Below are positions 1-7,289 of a DNA stretch of 41,790 nt, one piece after another; the stretch's first letter is position 1, and every line of letters starts with the position of its first letter. The DNA comes from Acidimicrobiia bacterium (GTDB lineage Bacteria > Actinomycetota > Acidimicrobiia > Acidimicrobiales > Bin134): positions 1-41,790 of the forward strand of contig VYCQ01000032.1 of NCBI GenBank assembly GCA_009843865.1, read 5' to 3'. The position numbers were made by a program, and so were the translations under genes. Below the pieces are notes generated by a model. That model was given only the letters and a program-made list of their open reading frames with translations, made no database searches and had not been told where the DNA came from.

Positions 1-2
1 CT

Positions 3-974
3 GTTGATAATCAGGTGGAGGTGAGGGTTGTTGATGATGATGGTGAGGTTGGGGTGGTTGTGTCTGAGGATGTGGTGGTGGTTTCGGAGGATGGGGTTGT
101 GGCTGGTTTTTATTCGGTGGTTTTGGGTGCGGAGCCTTCTGATGATGTGACGGTGACTGTTGTATCTGGTGATACTGGTGTTGCGGGTGTGTCGTCTGGG
201 GTGTTGGTGTTTGGTGTGTTGGATTGGTTTGAGCCTCAGACTGTGGTTGTGGTTGGTGTGGATGATGAGGTGGATAATGCGGGTGGGCAGCGTTCGGTGG
301 TTGTGTCACATGTTGTGTCGTCTGTTGATTCTGTTTATAACGAGGTTGCGGTTGGTTCGGTGGATGTGATGGTGGCTGATGATGATGCCACAGCGGTGAC
401 TTTAAGCGGTGGTGGCATAGTGTCCGAAGCGGACACAGCGGTGAGCGTTGAAGTAGTTGTCGAGTTAGATCGTGTGTTGGTAGCGGGTGAAACAGCGGAG
501 ATACCGTTGAACATTTCAGGTGACAGCGTTAACGCAGACGATTTTATGTTGACATTGAAAACAGGTGTGGGGATCAACACTGGGGTGACGCTGTCTAAGC
601 GAACCTCATTGACACCGTCGGTGACCCTCACAGGTGTAGACGCTCAAACAGCGACGTTGGTGTTTGCTGGTGTGGATGATGAGGTGGATGAAAAAGCAGA
701 AACCGTCACAATCACCTTCGGTGATCTCACAGACACCAGTCTGGGCACAAACCTGGGCGGCGGTGTCACACCATCAAACGACCAAAACCCTGCCACCGCC
801 GACAACCAGGCAACCATAACCATCACCGACAACGACACCACCGACACTGAAGACACCGGCAACGATGATACAGACGATGCTGAAGACCCCGATAACACCG
901 ACGAAAGCACCACCCCTGACCCAGCCCTACAGCAAACAGCACGAAAAGAAGAAAAAGACCAACAAGACGAATAA
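3..974 (+). CDS. Calx-beta-like repeat surface protein, C-terminal part (5' end outside window)
   Basis: The frame is open to the left edge, so this is the 3' end of a longer gene; the GTG at 15 is an internal Val codon, not a start. The protein is acidic and built of beta-strand repeats with Calx-beta/cadherin-like features: two modules carry a GVDDEVD element (about residues 84-90 and 224-230 of the visible part) followed by alternating V/T strands, and modules end in DDD or TDND. The last 60 residues are an Asp/Thr-rich low-complexity tail ending in charged residues, with no sorting signal or membrane anchor. Such repeats usually belong to large secreted adhesins that bind calcium; that role is inferred from the fold only. 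The first 400 bases are extremely G/T-rich and the last 300 A/C-rich on the same strand, unlike all other genes here. Confidence 0.75.
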   Translation, partial: VDNQVEVRVVDDDGEVGVVVSEDVVVVSEDGVVAGFYSVVLGAEPSDDVTVTVVSGDTGVAGVSSGVLVFGVLDWFEPQTVVVVGVDDEVDNAGGQRSVVVSHVVSSVDSVYNEVAVGSVDVMVADDDATAVTLSGGGIVSEADTAVSVEVVVELDRVLVAGETAEIPLNISGDSVNADDFMLTLKTGVGINTGVTLSKRTSLTPSVTLTGVDAQTATLVFAGVDDEVDEKAETVTITFGDLTDTSLGTNLGGGVTPSNDQNPATADNQATITITDNDTTDTEDTGNDDTDDAEDPDNTDESTTPDPALQQTARKEEKDQQDE

Positions 975-993
975 GTAGGGGGTCAGGCTCTTG

Positions 994-2214
994 ATGGTCT
1001 CTAACCTGTACGTCTTATCTGCACGGATTTTTAGCATCGTCAATTTGGGAGTTGTTGTGGTTGCGAGCATTGTGTTGTCGGCCTGTTCAACGGCTACGCC
1101 TTCTCCGCAAGTTACAGCTTTTGAGCAGGTCACCCCATCCGACGATGGTCCGGTTGGCAGGCTCGCTGAGGTAACACAGGGATGGGCTACAGACTTCTCT
1201 AGTCGCATTATTGATCTAGATGAGCTGATTGTTGGTATTCAGGCCATTCCGATTCGTGACCGCATTTCTCCAATAGATAATCCGCGGTTTGTGCCTGCCA
1301 GTCAGGCGAGTTGGGCCGAAACGGAGCCAGGATTGGTGCTTGTGCTGGGAGATGTTGCTCGCTTTTATCCGTTGGCTATGCTCATCGTGCATGAGATTGT
1401 TAACGATGAGGTTGAGGGCCGCCCGGTAACCGTTACTTATTGTCCGCTTTGCAACAGTGCTTTAGTGTTTGATCCTGTGGTTGACGGGCAAACGTTACGG
1501 TTTGGAACATCTGGGCTGTTGCGCAACAGCGATCTGGTGATGTGGGATGATGCTACCGAGTCATTGTGGCAACAGATTGGTGGGGAAGCTTTGGTGGGTG
1601 CTTTTGCGGGTCATCGTTTAGGGGTAATCCCTTCTGCCATCGTTTCTTGGGGTGATTTCACTGCCACATATGCCGAAGGCACAGTGTTGGCACCGTCGGG
1701 CCGAACTCAGAGCAGCTATGGTGCAAACCCCTATGTGTTCTATAGCTCGCGCAATGTGCCTTATAGCGGGTTTTTTGATGTTTCTCAGTTGGATGAGCGC
1801 TATCCGGCTCTTGAACGTATGGTGGGGGTGTCTGTTAACGGTATTGCTAAGGGTTATCCGTTTAGCACCGTGCAAGCCGCAGGCACCATCAACGACATGG
1901 TGAGTGATGTGCCGGTGGTGGTGTGGTGGTCGTCTGGTACTGCCGATGCCCTTGATGCTGCTGAAACCGCAGATGGCAAAGATATCGGCGCAGCTTTGGC
2001 CTTTGACCGTCGCGTATATGGCACTGTGCTGAAGTTTACAGTATTAAGAGAAGGCCGGTTTAGCGATGACCGTACCGGCTCGGTTTGGAACTTGCTTGGT
2101 CATGCCATCTCTGGCGATCTAGCAGGTGCAAGGCTGCAAAAGGTGGTACACACCAACGAGTTCTGGTTTGCTTGGTCTGCTTTTAATCCTCAAGCCGAGG
2201 TGTATACCCCATGA
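994..2214 (+). CDS. DUF3179 domain lipoprotein
   Basis: The N-terminus is a lipoprotein signal peptide: a hydrophobic stretch at residues 15-28 ends in the lipobox LSAC with Cys31 as the predicted lipidated residue. The rest matches the DUF3179 family, recognisable by VHEIVND (132-138) followed by a TYCPLC motif (Cys150, Cys153) and a long beta-rich C-terminal domain. The function of DUF3179 is unknown; the paired cysteines suggest a metal or redox site, but that is speculation. The ATG at 994 is preferred; a TTG three bases upstream is in frame, and the G-rich AGGGGG about 10 bases upstream serves either. It follows the surface-protein gene by about 20 bases and may be co-transcribed. Length (about 406 residues) is normal for the family. 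Confidence 0.85.
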   Translation: MVSNLYVLSARIFSIVNLGVVVVASIVLSACSTATPSPQVTAFEQVTPSDDGPVGRLAEVTQGWATDFSSRIIDLDELIVGIQAIPIRDRISPIDNPRFVPASQASWAETEPGLVLVLGDVARFYPLAMLIVHEIVNDEVEGRPVTVTYCPLCNSALVFDPVVDGQTLRFGTSGLLRNSDLVMWDDATESLWQQIGGEALVGAFAGHRLGVIPSAIVSWGDFTATYAEGTVLAPSGRTQSSYGANPYVFYSSRNVPYSGFFDVSQLDERYPALERMVGVSVNGIAKGYPFSTVQAAGTINDMVSDVPVVVWWSSGTADALDAAETADGKDIGAALAFDRRVYGTVLKFTVLREGRFSDDRTGSVWNLLGHAISGDLAGARLQKVVHTNEFWFAWSAFNPQAEVYTP

Positions 2215-2285
2215 CCGTGTTGCTGCCAACTTGCAATTTAGATGCAGTATTGCATGCGTAGTGTATTAGAGAAGATCTGGTACTG

Positions 2286-2843
2286 ATGAGCATTGCTGCT
2301 GTGTTGCTGGCCGCTGGAGCTGGTACCCGTTTTATGGGTGCAACCCATAAGTTGCGAGCCCCTTTTCGAGGTTCTACGGTGGTACAACATGCTCTTGCGG
2401 GCGCGTTAGAAGCCCGATTAGATGCAACCTATGTTGTTGTCGGGGCAGTGGAGCTTCGTGATCTGATACCTGAGGGCGTTATTGTGGTGCAAAATCACTC
2501 TTGGGAGTTAGGTCAAGCCACCTCGCTTCGTGCCGGGGTCTTCGTTGCTGAAAATGACGGTCATGATGCGGTGGTGGTTGGGCTTGGCGATCAGCCCTTG
2601 ATTGGTGCTGGGGTTTGGCAGGTGGTGGCTCAATGTTCAGGCGATCTGGTCACCGCAGTTTTTGGTGATAGTCGTAGTCCGCCGGTGAAGTTAGGTGCTG
2701 CTGTGTGGCCGTTGTTACCAATTAGTGGTGATGCCGCTGCCCGGGTGCTGATGCAAATGAGCCCTGAACGGGTTATGGAAGTATTATGTGAAGGAGAGCC
2801 TATAGATTTCGATACGTTGGAAGATCTGAAACCTTGGGGCTGA
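2286..2843 (+). CDS. MobA/MocA-like nucleotidyltransferase
   Basis: This 185-residue protein has the GT-A nucleotidyltransferase fold of the MobA/MocA/CoxI group. The N-terminal nucleotide-binding loop reads LLAAGAGTRF (7-16) with a conserved Lys22, a QATSLRAG segment lies at 77-84, and the metal-binding GDQP motif at 101-104. Relatives transfer CMP or GMP to molybdopterin during maturation of molybdenum hydroxylases. The next gene, a CoxG homologue, is also associated with molybdenum hydroxylases of the CO dehydrogenase type, which supports a molybdenum cofactor role, but no hydroxylase subunit is in the window. Whether CTP or GTP is used cannot be told from sequence by eye. The ATG follows a weak ribosome site (GAGAAG). 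Confidence 0.8.
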   Translation: MSIAAVLLAAGAGTRFMGATHKLRAPFRGSTVVQHALAGALEARLDATYVVVGAVELRDLIPEGVIVVQNHSWELGQATSLRAGVFVAENDGHDAVVVGLGDQPLIGAGVWQVVAQCSGDLVTAVFGDSRSPPVKLGAAVWPLLPISGDAAARVLMQMSPERVMEVLCEGEPIDFDTLEDLKPWG

Positions 2844-2882
2844 CTGGTAGCGTGAGTTGTTTTACTTGAGAGGATTGCAACT

Positions 2883-3557
2883 ATGGAAATAAGCAATGAG
2901 ATTGAGGTTAATGCCTCTATTGACGATGTTTGGCGAGCTTTCAACGATGTGGAGCGCATGGCTTCTTGTTTGCCGGGGGCTCAGCTTACTGAAATCGAGG
3001 GCGATGAGTATCGCGGGGTGGTCAAGGTGAAGGTAGGCCCTGTGAACGCCCAATATAAGGGCAAGGCCACTTTTTTAGAACGCGATGAGGAGGCCCATAA
3101 GGTGGTGATTTTGGCAGAAGGCCGCGAGGCTCGAGGACAAGGTAATGCCAGCGCTCAGATTGCTGCTGTGCTAACAGATTTAGGCGATGACAGCACCAAG
3201 GTGGGGGTGACAACAGACTTGAAGATTACCGGCAAGGTAGCTCAAATCGGGCGCAATCTCATTCCTGATGTGAGCGTTAAAATTATGGGACAGTTTGCTG
3301 GGAATCTCGAAGGCATGTTGTCTGAGGGCAATTCTGATGAGGCTGCTGCTACCTCAGCAGCAGAGGGTAGCGATCAAGATGAAGGAGAGCAGGCAGAGGG
3401 GCTTAGCTCTAGCGCAGTACCTGAGGCCGAAGCGGTGAATCTGTTGGCAGTGGCAGGACCACCGGTAGCCAAGCGGGTGGGGCCGTTTGCTGGCTTGGTC
3501 GCAGCTTTGTGGTTGGTACGCAAACTCTTTAAGCGGAAGAAGAGAAGGCGGGCCTGA
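2883..3557 (+). CDS. CoxG-like SRPBCC family protein with C-terminal membrane anchor
   Basis: Residues 1-150 form a CoxG/SRPBCC (START-like helix-grip) domain: MEISNEIEV opening, VWRAFNDVERMASCLPGA, and the YRGVVKVKVGPVNAQYKG strand pair are diagnostic. An acidic Ser/Ala/Glu linker follows (about 150-190), then a hydrophobic helix near 199-213 and a strongly basic tail (KLFKRKKRRR), which fits tail-anchoring to the inner face of the membrane. In carbon-monoxide-oxidising bacteria CoxG recruits CO dehydrogenase to the membrane; related proteins serve other molybdenum hydroxylases. The pairing with the MobA-like gene 40 bases upstream supports that link. The coxLMS structural genes are not seen here. 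An AGAGGATTG ribosome site precedes the ATG. Confidence 0.83.
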   Translation: MEISNEIEVNASIDDVWRAFNDVERMASCLPGAQLTEIEGDEYRGVVKVKVGPVNAQYKGKATFLERDEEAHKVVILAEGREARGQGNASAQIAAVLTDLGDDSTKVGVTTDLKITGKVAQIGRNLIPDVSVKIMGQFAGNLEGMLSEGNSDEAAATSAAEGSDQDEGEQAEGLSSSAVPEAEAVNLLAVAGPPVAKRVGPFAGLVAALWLVRKLFKRKKRRRA

Positions 3558-3563
3558 TACAGA

Positions 3564-4055
3564 TTGAACGATCATGAGCAGGTAGAGGCCCTGTTAGGTC
3601 GGGTGCCTCAGGGTGCCTATGAAGTAGTAGTTCGTAGTGCCGATGGCACTCCTCGAGTGTTGCGTAATGCTCCGATCTCGGACGATGGCACGCCTATGCC
3701 CACTCGCTATTGGTTGCTTGGTTCCGACGATGTGTTGCGCGTGAGTCGTCTGGAATCGGCAGGCGGGGTGTGCCAAGCTGAGGCCGCAGTAGATCCACAA
3801 GAGCTAGCCGATGCTCACCTTCGCTACGAGGCTGAGCGTGATGCTGCGATAAACCATCTCTATGGTGGACTTTATAGTGGGCATCGTCCTTTCGGGGGCG
3901 TTGGAGGCACTCGTCGTGGGGTCAAATGTTTGCATGCTCACTATGCCTGGTATTTGGCAGGTGGCGACGATCCGGTAGGTCGGTGGGTAGCTGAACAACT
4001 TGATGCTGACACGCTTGATAAGGAGACTGATCTTTCAGCCAAGGTCTATGACTAG
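3564..4055 (+). CDS. DUF501 domain-containing protein
   Basis: The 163-residue product matches the actinobacterial DUF501 family: RYWLLG near residue 50, the central AEAAVDPQELADAHLRYEAERD helix, and a Cys/His-bearing end (GGTRRGVKCLHAHYAW) that resembles a metal site. Its biochemical role is not established. The start is a TTG only six bases after the CoxG stop, with AAGG inside the end of coxG as a ribosome site. Family members commonly sit directly upstream of a Ppx/GppA phosphatase, exactly as here, where the two genes overlap by eight bases; translational coupling is likely. In many actinobacteria the genes ahead of DUF501 are eno and a FtsB-like gene; here they are replaced by the MobA-CoxG pair. 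Confidence 0.85.
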   Translation: MNDHEQVEALLGRVPQGAYEVVVRSADGTPRVLRNAPISDDGTPMPTRYWLLGSDDVLRVSRLESAGGVCQAEAAVDPQELADAHLRYEAERDAAINHLYGGLYSGHRPFGGVGGTRRGVKCLHAHYAWYLAGGDDPVGRWVAEQLDADTLDKETDLSAKVYD

Positions 4056-5001
4056 AGCAGACAAAACTAGTGCAACAGCGGGTGTACCAGTGGTGGCGGC
4101 TATTGACTGTGGTACTAACTCCACCCGTTTGTTGGTGAGCAGCGGGGGCACTGAGACCATTGAGCGGTTGATGACTATCACCCGGCTAGGAGAAGGTGTT
4201 GACCAAAAAGGTGCCCTAGCTGATTCTGCAATTGCTCGCACGGTGGACTGCTTGGGCACTTACCGTAAGATTATGGATACTTATGGGGTTTCTGCGGTAC
4301 GCATAATTGCCACATCTGCTGCTCGAGATGCTGCTAACCGACATGATTTTTTTGATGCTGCTGAGACCGTTGTGGGGGTTCGCCCTGAGTTGCTTAGTGG
4401 CTTAGAGGAAGGGCAGCTCTCGTTTCGAGGTGCTACCGCCGAGCTGCATTCGGCTCAAGGGCCTTTCTTGGTGGTGGACTTAGGCGGTGGATCCACTGAG
4501 TTGTGTGTGGGGACATCGGAGTGTGAGGCGGTCATGTCGCTTGACATTGGCTGTGTGCGGCTCACCGAGAAGTATTTGCATGGCGACCCACCGTTGCCTA
4601 GCGAACTACACGCATGCTTATCGGTTACTGGGAACTACTTAGATGATGTGGATCGAGAGATGCCTCAAGCCCGTCATGCCCGTACTTTCGTTGGTTTGGC
4701 TGGCACTGTTTCTGCTGCGGCAGCAGTAGAGCAAGGGCTGAAGCAATATCAACGAGACAAAATCCACCATTTTGAGTTGACCAAGCGAGCTGCTGAAGAC
4801 GTGTTCCGCACGTTAGCTAGCGAGTGTCGCAGTGATCGGGTCTTCAACCCAGGGCTGGAGCGGGGGCGTGTGGATGTGATTGTCGGTGGCATGGCGATTT
4901 TGGTGAAGATCATGCGCCATTTTGAGTTTGATGCTTGTTTGGTGTCGGAGGCAGACATCTTGGACGGCTTGGTAGCGGGCCTTTTAGAACGCAGAACTTG
5001 A
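4048..5001 (+). CDS. Ppx/GppA family exopolyphosphatase / pppGpp phosphatase
   Basis: This 317-residue protein of the ASKHA superfamily has the phosphate-1 motif AAIDCGTNSTRLLV (17-30), the catalytic acidic pair in SGLEEGQLSF (Glu120/Glu121) and the phosphate-2 motif VVDLGGGSTEL (142-152). It hydrolyses inorganic polyphosphate and/or pppGpp; sequence alone does not separate the two activities. At about 317 residues it is the short actinobacterial form lacking the C-terminal HD domain of E. coli Ppx. The ATG at 4048 overlaps the end of DUF501 and is preferred because the family begins close to the first strand; in-frame TTG/ATG codons at 4000-4003 would add an unmatched basic extension. It is likely cotranscribed with the upstream genes. 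Confidence 0.9.
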   Translation: MTRADKTSATAGVPVVAAIDCGTNSTRLLVSSGGTETIERLMTITRLGEGVDQKGALADSAIARTVDCLGTYRKIMDTYGVSAVRIIATSAARDAANRHDFFDAAETVVGVRPELLSGLEEGQLSFRGATAELHSAQGPFLVVDLGGGSTELCVGTSECEAVMSLDIGCVRLTEKYLHGDPPLPSELHACLSVTGNYLDDVDREMPQARHARTFVGLAGTVSAAAAVEQGLKQYQRDKIHHFELTKRAAEDVFRTLASECRSDRVFNPGLERGRVDVIVGGMAILVKIMRHFEFDACLVSEADILDGLVAGLLERRT

Positions 5002-5017
5002 TTAAGTTGGATGATTA

Positions 5018-5644
5018 GTGCGTACTTGGCCGCGGTTTCGTAGTTCTTCACAGCGCAGTGTGTTGAAAGGGGCTCGTGTGGAGCTGAGACCTTTGGTTGA
5101 TGCGGATTTTGTAGAGTGGCAGGCGGTTCGGCGAGCTAATCGGGAGTGGCTCGTTCCATGGGAACCCTTAGCTTCGCCAACTCAGCCTGATGTGGTAGAA
5201 GATCGCTTTGCTTTTGCAGGCCGGTGTAGCGCGCGTGACCATGAGCGGCAAATGGATGCTGGCTATGGGTTTGGGGTGTTTGCTGCGGGAAGGCTGGTGG
5301 GAGAGATGAATTTGTCAGGAGTGCAGCGCGGCCCTTTTCAGAGCGGTCATGTAGGTTACTGGATTGACCAACGCTACGCAGGGCGGCAATACGCGCCGGA
5401 GGCTTTGGTGGTGGTGTTGGATTACGCTTTTGAAGCTTTGGGTTTGCACAGAGTACAGGTGGACATCATTCCCCGCAATCATGCTAGTCAACGGGTGGTA
5501 GAAAAACTGGGGCTGCGCAGTGAAGGGGTGGCTTTGCGCTACTTGGAGATAAATGGCCGTTGGGAAGATCACATTCGCTACGCCATTACATCGGAGGAGT
5601 GGCAAGTGCGAGGCCCTGAGCTGGTGGCTGCTTGGCTGAGCTAG
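5018..5644 (+). CDS. GNAT family N-acetyltransferase (RimJ-like)
   Basis: The 208-residue protein is a RimJ/RimL-type GNAT: the VLKGARVELRPLVDADF opening, FGVFAAGRLVGEMNLS, the HVGYWIDQRYAGRQYAPEAL acetyl-CoA loop and the LHRVQVDIIPRNHASQRVVEKLGLRSEG stretch are in the expected order. It would acetylate an amino group, such as a ribosomal protein N-terminus or a small amine, using acetyl-CoA; the substrate is unknown. The start may be GTG at 5018 or the TTG at 5063, which begins right before the conserved domain; the first 15 residues look non-conserved. It lies 16 bases after the ppx/gppA stop, so cotranscription is plausible. Confidence 0.85.
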   Translation: MRTWPRFRSSSQRSVLKGARVELRPLVDADFVEWQAVRRANREWLVPWEPLASPTQPDVVEDRFAFAGRCSARDHERQMDAGYGFGVFAAGRLVGEMNLSGVQRGPFQSGHVGYWIDQRYAGRQYAPEALVVVLDYAFEALGLHRVQVDIIPRNHASQRVVEKLGLRSEGVALRYLEINGRWEDHIRYAITSEEWQVRGPELVAAWLS

Positions 5645-5714
5645 ATTGCTCGAACAGCGATTCTTTACCCGGTGATGCAGATGTTGGCTGGATTTGCTTT
5701 AGGCTTATAGGGTT

Positions 5715-6116
5715 ATGCTGCTCACCGAGATTGACCATGTTGCTATCGCCGTTCATGATTTAGATGCTGCTGTGGCATTTTATGAGTTGGCATTTGGTGC
5801 AACCGTGGAACATCGCGAGGTGGTAGAAAGCGACGGGGTGCAAGAGGCTCTTTTGAAAGTGGCCGATTCTTATATTCAGCTCACTGCCGCTACTCATGAT
5901 GAATCTCCGATTGCTAAATATTTGGCGAAACGGGGTGAGGGGATTCATCATGTTGGTTACAGGGTGGATAATTGCGCTGCTGCCATAGAGGCTATGGTGG
6001 CCGCAGGAGCTACCCCTATTGATAAAGCCCCTCGTCCTGGTTCTCGGGGCACTACCGTGGCATTTATACATCCCAAAGGTGCCTTTGGCACCCTCATTGA
6101 GTTAGTGCAAGAGTAG
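5715..6116 (+). CDS. mce: methylmalonyl-CoA epimerase
   Basis: This 133-residue vicinal-oxygen-chelate protein interconverts the (2R) and (2S) forms of methylmalonyl-CoA in propionate metabolism. Two VOC modules are visible: IDHVAIAVHDLDAAVAFY (6-23) and GIHHVGYRVDNCAAAIEAM (76-94). The metal ligands expected for the family map to His8, Gln55, His78 or His79 and Glu129. Length is typical. No mutase (mutAB) or propionyl-CoA carboxylase gene is nearby, so its pathway partners are elsewhere. The spacer of about 70 bases before it contains a possible promoter (TTGGCT, 16 bases, TATAGG), but the second element is too near the ATG to be convincing. Confidence 0.9.
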   Translation: MLLTEIDHVAIAVHDLDAAVAFYELAFGATVEHREVVESDGVQEALLKVADSYIQLTAATHDESPIAKYLAKRGEGIHHVGYRVDNCAAAIEAMVAAGATPIDKAPRPGSRGTTVAFIHPKGAFGTLIELVQE

Positions 6117-6161
6117 TCATACCTTTAACTGCTAGTCAGCAACTTTTAGGGAGTAAGTTGA

Positions 6162-7289
6162 ATGAGGAGCTACTCATGTGTTCGCGCCCGTTTATTGTTT
6201 GTGTGTGCTGCGTTGTTTCTCGTGTTGTCGTTGGCAGCGATGGCTTGTGGTAATGATGATGCAGACTTTCTTGAGGTCACTGACAATTTAGCTACCCAAG
6301 AGTTGTTGGCCACTTTTGATGCTAACGATGACGGCACCCTGACCATTGGAGTAGCAGCGGCTGGGCCTCGGGATGACCAAGGCTACTATCAGGCGCTGGT
6401 GGATTTCGCAGAGGAGTTTTCAGCTGAGAATGGTTTTGCTCCTCCTATCGTTAGCGACAACATTGGTTTTACTCAAGCAGCTAGAGCCCTGTCTGATTTA
6501 GCAGTTCAAGGGGTGGACATTGTTTTTGTGGGTGCTAGCGAGATAGCCGAACCGCTGGCTGATTTAACCAAGGAGTTTCCTGATATTTTCTGGTACTGCA
6601 ATTGCGGGGCTGGGGCTAGTTCTTCTCGGATAGATGGAGTGGCTCAAGCTACCGATTGGGGGTCGGCTATTCACTACACGGGTGGTGTGGCCATGGGCGC
6701 AGTGTTGCAAGAAATAGGCGGTAGCAGCGCAGTGTTCTTGGGTTGCTGTGAGTTGCCCTTTGAAACAGAGGCTTATGAGGCCACCTTGTTGGGCTTGCGA
6801 TCAGTAGACGCATCTTTTGACATGGAGTATGTGGCCACCGGCGAGTTCCCTTACGACTTTGACAACTCAGCAAATGCTACTGCTGCATTAGCCAATGCTG
6901 CTGCTCAGGGTGCAGCGTTGGTTTATCCCTATTTAGGCGGGGCTTTGAACTCCGCAGCGTTGTTGGCCACGCGGGAGGGCCTTGCTGTTTTCGCCCCCGG
7001 ACCAGCCGACATTTGTTCTCGTGATGATGGCATTAATTGGGCTGGTAGCGTGATCTACGATGGTGGCCTGTACGCACGGCAAGCATTTCAGCGAATTATC
7101 TCTGGAGAACTATTAGAGGGCAGCATCTTTCGATTTCCTACCGAACAGGGGCTAAACGGCGGTTCTCTGTGTGATCCATCCCCGCAAGCTGCCATGTTGG
7201 TGTCGGATGCCTTTGTTGCTGTTGATACAGATGCAGAGTTAGTTGGTACGCTCAGGGAAATTTCTAGTGCTGCCTACGGCAGTGAGTGA
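6162..7289 (+). CDS. BMP family ABC transporter substrate-binding lipoprotein
   Basis: The product is a secreted lipoprotein: a hydrophobic signal ends in AAMAC with Cys29 predicted as the lipidated residue. The mature part has the Bmp/PnrA-like periplasmic-binding fold, with TIGVAAAGPRDDQGYYQAL and an ALSDLAVQGVDIVFVGASEIAEPLADL segment. Family members bind purine and pyrimidine nucleosides, and related proteins bind other small ligands, so a nucleoside is the best guess. It is the first gene of a four-gene uptake operon and overlaps the ATPase gene by four bases. AGGGAG about 8 bases upstream of the ATG is a good ribosome site, consistent with high expression of the binding protein. Length 375 residues is normal. 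Confidence 0.88.
   Translation: MRSYSCVRARLLFVCAALFLVLSLAAMACGNDDADFLEVTDNLATQELLATFDANDDGTLTIGVAAAGPRDDQGYYQALVDFAEEFSAENGFAPPIVSDNIGFTQAARALSDLAVQGVDIVFVGASEIAEPLADLTKEFPDIFWYCNCGAGASSSRIDGVAQATDWGSAIHYTGGVAMGAVLQEIGGSSAVFLGCCELPFETEAYEATLLGLRSVDASFDMEYVATGEFPYDFDNSANATAALANAAAQGAALVYPYLGGALNSAALLATREGLAVFAPGPADICSRDDGINWAGSVIYDGGLYARQAFQRIISGELLEGSIFRFPTEQGLNGGSLCDPSPQAAMLVSDAFVAVDTDAELVGTLREISSAAYGSE

Noticed and set aside
2232-2254. TGCAAT/ATTGCA inverted repeat after the DUF3179 gene as a terminator
   Set aside because: Only six A/T-leaning pairs with an 11-base loop and no U-tract; too weak to call.
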